A stretch of 64,000 nucleotides of DNA from Promethearchaeia archaeon. GTDB lineage: Archaea > Asgardarchaeota > Lokiarchaeia > Sigyniarchaeales > SOKP01. Shown piece after piece: positions 27,533-36,978 of the stretch. The stretch is taken from the NCBI GenBank assembly GCA_029856045.1, contig JAHQWG010000053.1, positions 1-64,000 on the forward strand. The letters are read 5' to 3'. How positions within the stretch are numbered: the first letter of the stretch is position 1; every line of letters begins with the position of its first letter. A program made the translations under genes and the position numbers. A model generated the notes under the pieces. It was not told where the DNA came from. It saw only the letters and a list, made by a program, of their open reading frames with translations, and did no database searches.

Positions 27533-27964
27533 ATGAGCGAAAATGAAAATGAAAATGAAATAACGATCAATAATTATTTAAAATATCTTTCAGAAGGAAA
27601 ATTAATGGGTTCCAAATGTAAAATCTGTGGTCATGTTGACGTACCCGCCAGAAAATTATGCAGTAAATGCATAAAACCTGAAAATGAATGGATAGAAATG
27701 TCTGGAAAAGGAAAAATAGCCGCTTTTACAAGCATTAATGTAGGAACACCATATTTCGTGAAAAAAGGATACGATAGAAAAAGGCCCTATGTTTTTAGCA
27801 TTATAAAACTAGATGAAGGACCCATGGTCTCCGCACAATTAGTCGGTGTTGATGAATCTCATCCAGAAACCATTAAAATTGAAATGCCTGTAAAAGTAAA
27901 ATTTCTCAAAGTAGAAGTAGAAGGGCTTCCTGAAAAAGTTGATTTAGGATTTGAACCTGCATGA
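27533..27964 (+). CDS. DUF35 zinc-ribbon/OB-fold protein, thiolase partner
   Basis: The ATG at 27533 is chosen because GAGGT lies 7 bases before it; an ATG at 27506 would overlap the thiolase end and lacks such a site. The protein has an acidic N terminus and a rubredoxin-like zinc ribbon (Cys29, Cys32, Cys43, Cys46). An OB-fold follows with GKGKIAAFTSINVG and GPMVSAQLVG. In archaea DUF35 proteins bridge thiolase and HMG-CoA synthase and hold the CoA substrate. The gene is co-transcribed with the thiolase. Confidence 0.87.
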   Translation: MSENENENEITINNYLKYLSEGKLMGSKCKICGHVDVPARKLCSKCIKPENEWIEMSGKGKIAAFTSINVGTPYFVKKGYDRKRPYVFSIIKLDEGPMVSAQLVGVDESHPETIKIEMPVKVKFLKVEVEGLPEKVDLGFEPA

Positions 27965-28024
27965 AATCTTAGAAAACCAAAAATATATCTAAAATTATAA
28001 TTTTCTTTCTATTTTTATTATCTG

Positions 28025-28711
28025 ATGAATTTGAAACTAAAATCGGGCTTATCCAGAGTATTTCAAGAGCTTTCAGAAATATTTGATATTATAAAAGAGG
28101 ATTTTTCAAATATTTCCGATAAAACTACCAAGAAATCTAAAAAATTAAATAAATGGCTCGAAATGCTCGACAATTTTTTATTGAAACATGAAAATATCCT
28201 ATTAAATCTGAAACCTTCAATTGAAAAGAAATTTTCTATTAAATTTAAAAATCCTAATTTGATTACTTTAGCTTTATTTAGACCGAGCACTAAAAATATC
28301 TTCACTGAATTGAATATTTATTTCCAAGAAGAACATCCTAATTTTCTTAATATTGAAAAATTGGAGAATATGTCGAATCTTGGTGATATAGCTGAGGGTC
28401 TAGCCCTCCTTGGAGATTCTGCTTTAGATTTAGCAGTATCACATACTCTCTGGGAAGAAGGAATAACAGATAAAGGAACAATAACTCTAGAGAAAGCACA
28501 AATGGTTCAGAATTTAAATCTTGCAAAATATTGTGATGATTTAGATTTATATCATAATAGAATTCATATGGAATTAAATGTAAATGAAACTAAACTCGAA
28601 ACTATTAATCATATAAAAGCAACTTTGGTAGAAGCAATAATAGGAATAATTTATTTGGAAAAAGGGGTGCAAGGGGTAATTAAATTTTTAAAAAAAATAG
28701 AAGAAAACTAA
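28025..28711 (+). CDS. RNase III-like domain protein with altered active site, no dsRNA-binding domain
   Basis: This 228-residue protein has a helical N-terminal part (1-75) and an RNase III fold after it. The signature segment reads LALLGDSALDLAVSHTLW (126-143). It is followed by LEKAQMVQNLNLAKYCDDLDL and IKATLVEAIIGIIYLEKG. Compared with E. coli RNase III, the first acid (Glu38) is Ala127 and the third (Asp114) is Thr200. Asp131 and Glu203, equivalent to Asp45 and Glu117, remain. There is no C-terminal dsRNA-binding domain. It may be a weak nuclease or an RNA-binding relic of the fold, as in ribosomal protein bL44m. It follows the thiolase pair by 60 bases. Confidence 0.65.
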   Translation: MNLKLKSGLSRVFQELSEIFDIIKEDFSNISDKTTKKSKKLNKWLEMLDNFLLKHENILLNLKPSIEKKFSIKFKNPNLITLALFRPSTKNIFTELNIYFQEEHPNFLNIEKLENMSNLGDIAEGLALLGDSALDLAVSHTLWEEGITDKGTITLEKAQMVQNLNLAKYCDDLDLYHNRIHMELNVNETKLETINHIKATLVEAIIGIIYLEKGVQGVIKFLKKIEEN

Positions 28712-28732
28712 GTTTAAATAAATTGTAAATTG

Positions 28733-28804
28733 TTACCATTGTATTGAGAACTTTTCTCTCTTTTCCTCATATAATTTTTTAATATCTTTTCTTAATTGTT
28801 TAAA
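28733..28804 (-). pseudogene. Possible remnant of the 3' end of a GPH-type transporter gene
   Basis: The reverse strand holds 23 codons ending at TAA 28735-28733: FKQLRKDIKKLYEEKREKF plus SIQW. It resembles the C-terminal tails of both nearby GPH symporters (LKQVKQQREKLHEEK in the next gene). A TGA precedes it in frame. It may be a decayed copy lying opposite the intact gene. Confidence 0.35.
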
Positions 28805-28866
28805 TCATAAAGATTTATTAGGAAAAAAAAGAAATATTATCAACTTAAAAAAAAAGTTGAATTTTT

Positions 28867-30276
28867 ATGAGCACATCTGAAAATGATATAAAAAGATCAA
28901 AATTTTCATATAAACGCGGACTTGCCTATAGTATCGGCCAAATGTCAGATATTACATCATACCAAACATTTACATTCTTAGTATTTACTTTTTACTATGC
29001 TGTTGTTGGAATTAACGTATTTTTAATAACGATCGGTTTTATAATATGGGCTTTCTGGAATAGTTTCAACGATTTTCTTATCGGATATTTATCAGACAGA
29101 ACACATACAAAATGGGGAAGGAGGTATCCTTATATAATGTTTTCAATAATTCCTTTAGCATTCATAATGTTTTTTCTATTTACACCTCTATTTCCCATAG
29201 GTACAGATTATCAAATCGCAAACTTTGTATATTTTTTAATAATAATTATTATCTTTGAACTGTTTTTTACAATGTACGACTTAAATTATACTGCACTTTT
29301 TCCTGAATTATTTCTAACCCTTGAAGAAAGAACAAAAGCCAACAATTTAAGACAAGCATTTGCGATTATTGGATTAATTATGGCTTTTGTTCTGCCTGGA
29401 TTGTTCATTACCGATTACTCTGACCCTCAATACCTTGGAGAATATCAGTTATTTGGAATAATTATTGCGATAATTGTTATCATCCCGGGACTCATTTTTC
29501 TTAAAATAACTCCTAGAGAAAAAGCTGAATTTCAACAGGATTATAAAAAAACGCCAAGATTCATTAATTCCCTTAAAACTTGTGTTAAAAGTAAAAGTTT
29601 TATGTGGTATATTCCTGCAGAAGTTGCAAATTGGTTTGTATACGGTATTCTACCTGCGATTGTTCCACTGTATGGAAAATTTGTCTTAGAAATTACGGAT
29701 ACATTACTTCTCTCTCTATTATTAGGAGTTGCATTCATTTCTGCGGCTATTTTTATGACTATATTATGGAAACCAGTTGTTCAAAAGATTGGACCAAGGA
29801 AGTCTTGGTTAATGTCTATGTCAATATGGATAGCGACGCTTATACCTCTATTGTTCATTGGGGATATGATCTCAGGATTCATTGTTTTTTTTTTAATAGG
29901 TATCGGCTTATCTGGCTCGCTATATATAATTGATATTATTATTTCTGATATCATTGATGAAGATGAGATTAATACTGGAATACGTAGAGAAGGAGCATAT
30001 TATGGAGTGAATATGTTCCTAATGCACTTATCGACAGTTTTTGTGTTTTTAGCCATAAGTTCAGTATTTACGACCGTCGGTTGGGCTGTATTTGAGCCAG
30101 AAAACATAACTCCAGAGATCATTTTTGGACTTAGAAGTCTAATGGCTATCTTTCCATCAATTGCTATATTTATTGCTCTTCTTGTTATATATAAATATCC
30201 TTTAGATGGAGAACGGTTAAAACAAGTTAAGCAACAACGCGAAAAATTACACGAAGAAAAGAAATCAAAAATATAA
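28867..30276 (+). CDS. GPH-family (MelB-like) sugar/cation symporter, copy 1
   Basis: This 469-residue major-facilitator protein of the glycoside-pentoside-hexuronide:cation branch has twelve hydrophobic segments. The GPH signature lies after helix 2 (GYLSDRTHTKWGRR) and a conserved cytoplasmic loop DIIDEDEIN lies near residue 363. The place that is often NDP reads NDF. It should take up a sugar or glycoside with Na+ or H+. A close paralogue is at 31683, with the URO-D-family gene between them on the other strand. The basic C-terminal tail is EKLHEEKKSKI. Confidence 0.83.
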   Translation: MSTSENDIKRSKFSYKRGLAYSIGQMSDITSYQTFTFLVFTFYYAVVGINVFLITIGFIIWAFWNSFNDFLIGYLSDRTHTKWGRRYPYIMFSIIPLAFIMFFLFTPLFPIGTDYQIANFVYFLIIIIIFELFFTMYDLNYTALFPELFLTLEERTKANNLRQAFAIIGLIMAFVLPGLFITDYSDPQYLGEYQLFGIIIAIIVIIPGLIFLKITPREKAEFQQDYKKTPRFINSLKTCVKSKSFMWYIPAEVANWFVYGILPAIVPLYGKFVLEITDTLLLSLLLGVAFISAAIFMTILWKPVVQKIGPRKSWLMSMSIWIATLIPLLFIGDMISGFIVFFLIGIGLSGSLYIIDIIISDIIDEDEINTGIRREGAYYGVNMFLMHLSTVFVFLAISSVFTTVGWAVFEPENITPEIIFGLRSLMAIFPSIAIFIALLVIYKYPLDGERLKQVKQQREKLHEEKKSKI

Positions 30277-30346
30277 TAACTTTCTTTTTTTTATTTTTTC
30301 TATATTTTTTCTATTTTATTTCTAAGGTATTTCAAATGAAAATTTT

Positions 30347-31513
30347 TTAAATCGGATATTTACCGCATTTTTGTACAGTCTCTTGCATTGCAAGAAAATT
30401 TTCTAATTTAATCGCTGGATTAATACTATGTCCAGAACTTAAGATAAATCCTCCCCCAGGAGCAATCTCTTCAATTAATTTTCTGACATAATTGCGGATA
30501 TATTCCGGATCTTTATTTGCAAGATCCATCGGACTTACATTTCCTATGAATGAAATTTTATCTCCATATTTTTGATTTAATTTGAAAATATTATATTCAG
30601 GATTAGCCGTTGTGGGCTCAAGAGGATGAATTGCATCTACACCACATTTAATAATATCCTCAAAAATTTGATAAACATCTCCACAACTATGTAAAATTAA
30701 TTTTAACCCACCTTTATGAGCCGTTTTACAAATCTGTTCTAACCAAGGAAGCACATATTTTCGATAATTTCTAGGGCTCATTAATAATCCCGCTTTATAC
30801 CCATAATCGTCACCAACCAGAATTGAGCCTGTTTCGCCCCAATCAATAATTCGTTTTACCATTTCAACAGCAAATTTTCCTCTATCATCAAATATTTTTT
30901 TCATTTGCTTTTGTCGAGCTAATAGTCTACTAAAGTTCTCCAATCCAAATCCTTGCCATGTTGGTTCCATCATTCCAAAAATACCTGGAATGAAATAAAC
31001 TTTTTTATCATATTTCTTTTCCATTTCTTTTGACATTTTATAAACATTTTCTCTAACAGGATTATCAGGATCTAAAGGCGGAAATGATTCATAATCCTCA
31101 AAATCTTTCAAAGTTCCACCTATATAATAAAGAATATCCATATTATCGGAAGGATTTTTTTTAATATGTAAGAGTCTGCCAGTTTCATCTATAAATCCAT
31201 TTTTGTCATAATAAAGAGGATAATAACCTAACCATACTGAACCTAGGTCTAATCCGATTTTTTTATAAAGTTCCATTGCAGGTTTTACAGCAAGACCTGG
31301 TTTTGAAAACTTATTGCTTATTTTTGTTAACAAATTTTTATTTCCAAGTAATAAATAATACATTCTCTTGAGTAATTTCCCTGTTCCTTGAAATCCATAT
31401 TTAACGTTAAAGTGAGAACATATTTCCAGATTATCTATCGATATTTCAAAAGTTGGAACACGATCTGGCTCTTCATGATTTATAGCTGTCAGCATTCTCT
31501 CTTGAGCATTCAT
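30347..31513 (-). CDS. Uroporphyrinogen-decarboxylase-family protein, methyltransferase-like
   Basis: This 388-residue TIM-barrel protein starts with MNAQERMLTAINHEEPDRVP, typical of the URO-D/MtaA/CmuA group. The usual metal-site His and Cys occur in ILHSCGD near 275. The later Cys found in corrinoid:coenzyme M methyltransferases is not obvious, because the end region reads LSSGHSINP. Members are either heme enzymes or zinc methyltransferases that move methyl groups from corrinoid proteins. No heme genes are nearby, so a methyltransferase-like or O-demethylase role is more plausible. It stands between two GPH symporters. Confidence 0.75.
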   Translation of the reverse strand: MNAQERMLTAINHEEPDRVPTFEISIDNLEICSHFNVKYGFQGTGKLLKRMYYLLLGNKNLLTKISNKFSKPGLAVKPAMELYKKIGLDLGSVWLGYYPLYYDKNGFIDETGRLLHIKKNPSDNMDILYYIGGTLKDFEDYESFPPLDPDNPVRENVYKMSKEMEKKYDKKVYFIPGIFGMMEPTWQGFGLENFSRLLARQKQMKKIFDDRGKFAVEMVKRIIDWGETGSILVGDDYGYKAGLLMSPRNYRKYVLPWLEQICKTAHKGGLKLILHSCGDVYQIFEDIIKCGVDAIHPLEPTTANPEYNIFKLNQKYGDKISFIGNVSPMDLANKDPEYIRNYVRKLIEEIAPGGGFILSSGHSINPAIKLENFLAMQETVQKCGKYPI

Positions 31514-31682
31514 ATTAATCTAATAAACAGCTATAATTATTTAATTTTTTATTAAAAAATCTAATACTTTATTGAGATAATAAATCGATTTTAATGTGAT
31601 TATTTTGTAAATATTTATTTTATTTAGTCAATAAAGATTATTATAGAATTTATTCTAAAATAAAAATTTATAAGGATTTATC

Positions 31683-33074
31683 ATGAATAGAAAAGAAAGT
31701 AAAACAGGTAAAATTGCAGTGTTCTTTAGTTGCGGTCAATTATCAGACATAATATCGTATCAAGCTTTTACATTTTTAATATTTACTTTTTATTATTCCG
31801 TCATTGGAATTAATGTGGGTTTGATAACAATTGGTTTTATTATATGGTCAATTTGGAATAGTATAAACGATCCTGTATTAGGATATTTATCAGATAGGAC
31901 ACATACCAAATGGGGGCGTCGGATACCCTATATAATGATAGCATTAATCCCATTAGCGTTGATCATGTTTCTACTTTTTACTCCGCCAAAATCTATAGGG
32001 ATAACTAATGAAATTTCTAATTTTGTCTATTTTTTTATCATAATTATTGTTTTTGAACTATTCTATACAATGTATAGCTTAAATTTAACCTCCATGTTTC
32101 CTGAAACATTTATCTCTAAAGAAGAAAGGATAAAGGGTAATAATATAAGGCAAGTATTTAGCATAATTGGGTTAGTAATAGCTTTTATTTTACCAAGCTT
32201 ATTCATTTCGGATTACTCAGACCCTCAATATTTGAATCAATATCAATCTTTTGGAATAGTTATTATGATAATTGTTATTATTTTTGGAATAATTTTCTTA
32301 AAATTCGGTCCAAAAGAGAAACCTGAATTTAAGGATGATTATAGAAATGCACCAGCCTTTATTAACTCTATAAAAACCAGCCTAAAGAGTAAATCTTTCA
32401 TGTGGTACATTCCAGCAGAGATTGCAAACTGGTTCGTCTACGGAATGCTTCCAACAATAGTTCCGCTTTACGGGAAGTTTGTATTACATATTGAAGATAC
32501 ATTGCTTATATCATTATTATTAGGGTTAACTTTTATTTCGGCAGCGATATTTATTACAATCTTATGGAAACCAGTAGTTAAAAGGATAGGTAATAGAAAG
32601 GCGTGGATGATATCCATGTCAATTTGGATACTAACGCTTTTACCAATAATGTTTATTGATACTCTTATCCTTGGAATGATTGTATTCTTTCTGATAGGAA
32701 TTGGTCTGTCTGGATCACTATACATTATCGATTTAGTTGTTTCTGATATTATCGACGAAGACGAAATAAATACAAATATGCGTAGAGAAGCGAGCTATTA
32801 CGGTGTTAACGCTTTATTCTTACGAATGACAACAGTATTAGTGTTCTTAGCCATAAGTTCAGTTTTTACGAGCGTTGGTTGGGCTGTATTTGAGCCAGAA
32901 AACATAACTCCAGAAATAATATTCGGATTAAGATCATTAATGTTTATCTTTCCAGCGATAGCTTTAGGAATTGCTATTTTATCAATATACAAGTACCCTT
33001 TAGATGGAGAGAAATTATCGCAACTAAAAAGGGAACTACAAATAATTCACGATAAGAAAAAATCATCACTATAA
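31683..33074 (+). CDS. GPH-family (MelB-like) sugar/cation symporter, copy 2
   Basis: This 463-residue paralogue of the gene at 28867 shares most residues over the second half (SFMWYIPAE-x-ANWFVYG, DIIDEDEINT, GWAVFEPENITPEII). It keeps NDP-x-x-GYLSDRTHTKWGRR with the standard Pro. Twelve membrane helices are expected. A stretch of about 68 bases (32848-32915) is nearly identical to copy 1 even at silent positions. The pair probably arose by duplication and may transport related sugars. Confidence 0.83.
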   Translation: MNRKESKTGKIAVFFSCGQLSDIISYQAFTFLIFTFYYSVIGINVGLITIGFIIWSIWNSINDPVLGYLSDRTHTKWGRRIPYIMIALIPLALIMFLLFTPPKSIGITNEISNFVYFFIIIIVFELFYTMYSLNLTSMFPETFISKEERIKGNNIRQVFSIIGLVIAFILPSLFISDYSDPQYLNQYQSFGIVIMIIVIIFGIIFLKFGPKEKPEFKDDYRNAPAFINSIKTSLKSKSFMWYIPAEIANWFVYGMLPTIVPLYGKFVLHIEDTLLISLLLGLTFISAAIFITILWKPVVKRIGNRKAWMISMSIWILTLLPIMFIDTLILGMIVFFLIGIGLSGSLYIIDLVVSDIIDEDEINTNMRREASYYGVNALFLRMTTVLVFLAISSVFTSVGWAVFEPENITPEIIFGLRSLMFIFPAIALGIAILSIYKYPLDGEKLSQLKRELQIIHDKKKSSL

Positions 33075-33155
33075 TTTTTTAATTTTTTTTTTTCCCATTC
33101 AGATTTTTTCCTAATAAAAAATAGATTTTTATAGAAAAATTAGGACTAGAAAATT

Positions 33156-33515
33156 ATGACTGAATTTCCAGAAAAAATTCTTGATGAGTTAGTAAATTTA
33201 AAATCTGAATTAAGAAAAATTGAGAGTAAGTTAGACAATATAATTGAGAATGTTAAATCTTCAAGTGCAAAAGGTCCCAGTGTTACACCAACCATTGAAA
33301 CTATTGAGATGAAAAAACCTTCACAAGTTGTTGAGGAACAAGAAGCTAAAGAAAAAATCGAAGAAAAACCAGTTGAGGGAAGAATTAAATGTCCCCAGTG
33401 TGGATCATTACAATTTTCTGAAGTCGAAGATAAAAGTAAAGTGTTATATTATCAAAGTGGTACACCAATATACGCTAAGAAAAAAATTTGTAGAAAATGC
33501 TCGACAGAATTTTAA
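33156..33515 (+). CDS. Coiled-coil protein with C-terminal zinc ribbon
   Basis: This 119-residue protein has an N-terminal coiled coil (residues 3-35) and a charged Pro/Glu/Lys linker. A zinc ribbon follows, formed by CPQCG near 79 and CRKC near 113. Such proteins are common in Asgard and other archaea and often bind nucleic acids or partner proteins; the function is unknown. It is the last plus-strand gene before the convergent dehydrogenase operon. Confidence 0.7.
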   Translation: MTEFPEKILDELVNLKSELRKIESKLDNIIENVKSSSAKGPSVTPTIETIEMKKPSQVVEEQEAKEKIEEKPVEGRIKCPQCGSLQFSEVEDKSKVLYYQSGTPIYAKKKICRKCSTEF

Positions 33516-33589
33516 TAAAATATCTTTTTATTTTATTTCTCTTTTAGATATACTTCAAATCTCAGAAATAAAGAATTTTTGGAAGTGTT

Positions 33590-33988
33590 TTAAGTTTTGA
33601 TTGGCATATCTCTACTTGCTATAACATTAATTCCTAAGTCATGAATATTTTTAATTAAGATATCCCCCACTTTAATAGGTGCCTTGACCTTAATACTTGA
33701 GATTTCTCTAATTATATCAAACACAGATTCTTTAGGAATAGGGTTCTCCGTTCTTACTGGAATAATCGGTAAAAATCCATTCTCAACTCTCATTGTCGCT
33801 GTTATAATTCTTTGTGGTGCAGAAAACTCTTCTTTTGCATACTCCTCTCCCCTCTTACACCCAAAACCCCTAATCTTAACCTCTCCATCAACGTTTTCGA
33901 CTGTGATCTCGCAACCAGTTGGACATACTGTACATCTAATAACTTTTTTATCTTCCGACATCTTATCTTCCTTACTACTTTCCGACAA
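33590..33988 (-). CDS. DUF1667 protein of the glycerol-3-phosphate dehydrogenase operon
   Basis: The 132-residue DUF1667 (COG3862) protein has four N-terminal cysteines (CTVCPTGC and GFGCKRG), a likely Fe-S or metal site. The body ends in VKAPIKVGDILIKN. In Thermotoga and clostridia this family follows the same two flavoproteins found upstream here and is thought to take part in electron transfer from G3P oxidation. The TTG at 33988 is preferred over the ATG at 33961 because GAGGTGG lies about 10 bases before it. Confidence 0.82.
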   Translation of the reverse strand: MSESSKEDKMSEDKKVIRCTVCPTGCEITVENVDGEVKIRGFGCKRGEEYAKEEFSAPQRIITATMRVENGFLPIIPVRTENPIPKESVFDIIREISSIKVKAPIKVGDILIKNIHDLGINVIASRDMPIKT

Positions 33989-33991
33989 TAG

Positions 33992-35293
33992 TTATTCCAC
34001 CTCATCAATAACTTCTAATAATGACACAGGTAATACCTCAATTTTTAATTCTCTACAATTTGGAGAAATAACTTCAGATTTAAACTTTGTCCTGATTTCG
34101 ATCATTTCGCTTGGAATTACAAATGATCTTACTCTTTGATAAACAATTTTATTTACTTCTTTAATTACAATAATAACATCTCTATCGGGTTCTTTGACTC
34201 TTAAATGGAAATGCAAGAGATTCTCTAAATTGGAAAAATTCACATAATCAGGTTTTACATATCCAACATTTATCCCGGGAACTATCTTAATAAGGTCTTT
34301 TTTAATTTGTTCCTTATTAGATCTTTCTTTTATATATATAGCAGCATTTTCTCCTGCTCTTTTAGCTTCTGCAGAAACATTATCAACCAGATCATGAACT
34401 TGAAGAACATTTCCGCATGCAAAAATTCCGTCTATAGTTGTCTCTAAATAATTATCTACAACCGGACCTCCGTTAGTAGATAATTCTGCTCCTGCTTTAG
34501 TTGTTAATTCATTTTCAGGCAATAACCCAACTGATAAAAGTATCGAATCACATTCAATATATTCATCTGAACCTACAATCTGATCCCAGTTTTGATCTAC
34601 ACTGGAAATTGTAATACCTTCAACTCTATCTTTACCATGAATTTTTGTTATCGTATGATTTAAAATTAGAGGTATATTATAATCTTCCAAACATTGAACT
34701 TGATTTCTTATTAATCCACTTACATATGACTTAATTTCCACTACTGCTTTAACCTCACAACCCAACCAAGTTAATCTCCTTGCCATTATCATACCAATAT
34801 CTCCTGACCCTAAAATTACATAAGTTTTTCCAGGAAGATATCCTTCAATATTCACAAATCTTTGAGCTTGTCCGGCAGTATAAACTCCAGCTGGTCGAAA
34901 ACCTGGAATATTAATAGCTCCTCTTGTCTTTTCTCTGCATCCCATTGCTAAAATAATTGCTTTAGCCTTAATTTTTAAAAGACCCTCTTTTTTATTTACT
35001 GCATAAATTTCTTTGTCCTCAGTAATTTCTATTACCATTGTATCAAGTTTATATGGAATTTTTAATTCCTTCACTTCATCAATAAACCTTTGAATATATT
35101 CAGGTCCTGTAATCTCTTCTTTAAATATTTTGAGACCAAAACCATTGTGAATACATTGTAATGTGATACCACCGAGCTCATCATTTCTTTCTAATATCAA
35201 TACATCCATACCCTGTTTTTTAGCTTCAATTGCTGCTCCCAACCCTGCAGACCCTGCCCCAATAACTGCAATATCTACATCTAATGATTTCAC
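33992..35293 (-). CDS. NAD(P)/FAD oxidoreductase, middle subunit of the G3P dehydrogenase operon
   Basis: This 433-residue two-nucleotide flavoprotein has an FAD fold (GAGSAGLGAAIEAKKQG at residue 11), an NAD fold (GSGDIGMIMARR near 170) and the closing ACGNV motif. The family works beside GlpA-like dehydrogenases and likely moves electrons from FADH2 to NAD or a ferredoxin-like acceptor. The start is GTG, overlapping the stop of the upstream dehydrogenase by 4 bases (GTGA), which shows translational coupling. The DUF1667 gene begins 3 bases after its stop. Confidence 0.85.
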   Translation of the reverse strand: MKSLDVDIAVIGAGSAGLGAAIEAKKQGMDVLILERNDELGGITLQCIHNGFGLKIFKEEITGPEYIQRFIDEVKELKIPYKLDTMVIEITEDKEIYAVNKKEGLLKIKAKAIILAMGCREKTRGAINIPGFRPAGVYTAGQAQRFVNIEGYLPGKTYVILGSGDIGMIMARRLTWLGCEVKAVVEIKSYVSGLIRNQVQCLEDYNIPLILNHTITKIHGKDRVEGITISSVDQNWDQIVGSDEYIECDSILLSVGLLPENELTTKAGAELSTNGGPVVDNYLETTIDGIFACGNVLQVHDLVDNVSAEAKRAGENAAIYIKERSNKEQIKKDLIKIVPGINVGYVKPDYVNFSNLENLLHFHLRVKEPDRDVIIVIKEVNKIVYQRVRSFVIPSEMIEIRTKFKSEVISPNCRELKIEVLPVSLLEVIDEVE

Positions 35294-36774
35294 TTTTCTG
35301 TAACCCCCTTTGATTCTTTTTTATCTTCTGTTAACTCTATACATAGCACATTATTTATTAAATAATGAGATCCTTTTCCTCTTTTAGTTACTTCCTTGTA
35401 AGGTATATTCAATTCTCGAGATAAAATTTCCATTACTCTTGGCTTACAAAAACCACCTTGACACCGTCCCATTCCAGCGCGACATCTAAACTTAATTCCA
35501 TCAACTGTTGTCGCTCCTACAGGACTATGAATTGCATTAACAATTTCTGCTTCAGGAATGGTCTCACACCTGCAAATAATTCGTCCCCATGCAGGATTTT
35601 CCTTAATTTTTTGGTTGAGTTTCATTTTAGTAAAATCCGAAAGATGTTCTGGTTTTGGTCTATATGAGTTATAATTCTCTTTTTCCTTCAATTCTTCACC
35701 TAAATCTTCGACTAAAATTCTCACAACTTCTTCTGCAATTGCAAATATGGCTGTAAGTCCCGGAGATAAAATTCCCGCAGCATTTACAAAACCAACCATC
35801 TCTGTCGCTTCTATGATGAAATCCATTGTATTTGAAACCGCACGTAATCCCGCAAAATTACGAATTGCTGCATTTAATGGTAAATTAGGAACAAGCTTTA
35901 ACCCCCCTGATAATATCTCCTTAAGCCCTCTAATTGTTGTAGATACATCCTCAATATCTAGAATATTATCTGCATTTGGACCAATAAATACATGACCATG
36001 AATAGTTGGTGATACTAAGATACCCTTAGATAACCTTGTTGGCATCGGAAATAGAACTTTATTAAGATGAATTGAATTTTTATCAAATAAAATATACTCC
36101 CCTCGTCGTGGATATATCTCAAAAGTATCAGCCCCGGCCATTCTTGAAATTTCAGCGGAATATAAACCTGCTGCATTAATTACAATCCTAGAAGTAAATT
36201 TCCTGGGTTTTGTTTTTACTTCAAAACCTGCGACTATTTTATTTATACCAATAACTTCATGCTCTCTAAAAAATTCAACTCCGTTCATATTCGCATTTTC
36301 GGCTAATGCAAATGTAAATTCGTAAGGACTTATAATTCCTCCACTTGGGGCATGAAGAACGGCTATTGCTTTATCTGTTAGTTGAGGTTCTATTTGTTTA
36401 ATTCGGTTTTTATCAATAATAATTTCTAAACCTGGAACACCATCTTCTGTACCATAATTTCTTTTATATACTAAATCTTTAATTTGTCTTTCTTCAAGTG
36501 CAACTACTAATGTTCCTATCCTTTTAAAGGGAAAATTTAATTCCTTATACGCCTGATCGAACAATTTATTCCCACGAATGCAAAATTCCCTCTTTTTATA
36601 TTTTCGATCTGCTGCATAACCCGCATGAACAACACCAGAATTACCTTTAGTCGTTCCTGATGCTATATCAGCCTCTTTCTCTAAAAGACAAATCTTTAAA
36701 TCATAACGAGAAAGGGTTCTAGCTATACAACACCCAGTAACTCCCCCACCAATAATAATTACATCATAATCCAT
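35290..36774 (-). CDS. GlpA-like glycerol-3-phosphate dehydrogenase with C-terminal 2Fe-2S (BFD) domain
   Basis: This 494-residue protein has an N-terminal FAD fold (GGGVTGCCIARTLSRYDL, residues 8-25). It also has the GTTKGNSGVVHAGY stretch of G3P and 2-hydroxyglutarate oxidases, and a C-terminal BFD-like domain (CRCET near 403, then CRAGMGRCQGGFC). It matches the anaerobic-type enzyme that oxidises sn-glycerol-3-phosphate to dihydroxyacetone phosphate. It is the first gene of a three-gene operon. No glycerol kinase or facilitator is nearby. In an organism that makes archaeal lipids from glycerol-1-phosphate, it would serve catabolism of outside glycerol compounds. Confidence 0.83.
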   Translation of the reverse strand: MDYDVIIIGGGVTGCCIARTLSRYDLKICLLEKEADIASGTTKGNSGVVHAGYAADRKYKKREFCIRGNKLFDQAYKELNFPFKRIGTLVVALEERQIKDLVYKRNYGTEDGVPGLEIIIDKNRIKQIEPQLTDKAIAVLHAPSGGIISPYEFTFALAENANMNGVEFFREHEVIGINKIVAGFEVKTKPRKFTSRIVINAAGLYSAEISRMAGADTFEIYPRRGEYILFDKNSIHLNKVLFPMPTRLSKGILVSPTIHGHVFIGPNADNILDIEDVSTTIRGLKEILSGGLKLVPNLPLNAAIRNFAGLRAVSNTMDFIIEATEMVGFVNAAGILSPGLTAIFAIAEEVVRILVEDLGEELKEKENYNSYRPKPEHLSDFTKMKLNQKIKENPAWGRIICRCETIPEAEIVNAIHSPVGATTVDGIKFRCRAGMGRCQGGFCKPRVMEILSRELNIPYKEVTKRGKGSHYLINNVLCIELTEDKKESKGVTEK

Positions 36775-36978
36775 TAAATTCAGTTCCGAAAAATTATTTT
36801 TACAAAATCAAATTCATTGATAATAATCTTAATTTAAATAAATAAAAGCAATTAAAAATCCTTTACTTTAATTGGGATTCCCTAAGAAGTTAATTATAAT
36901 ATTCCCTTAATAAAAATTTGCTAAATAATATTAAAAAAAACACTTGAATGTCGAGATCAAATAGGTTAAAAGCCAAAT

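Noticed and set aside
30347-31513. True uroporphyrinogen decarboxylase of heme synthesis
   Set aside because: No heme genes are nearby and the sequence fits the divergent methyltransferase-like branch better.
33684-34139. Open frame of 151 codons on the plus strand
   Set aside because: It is antisense to DUF1667 and the FAD oxidoreductase, both well supported.
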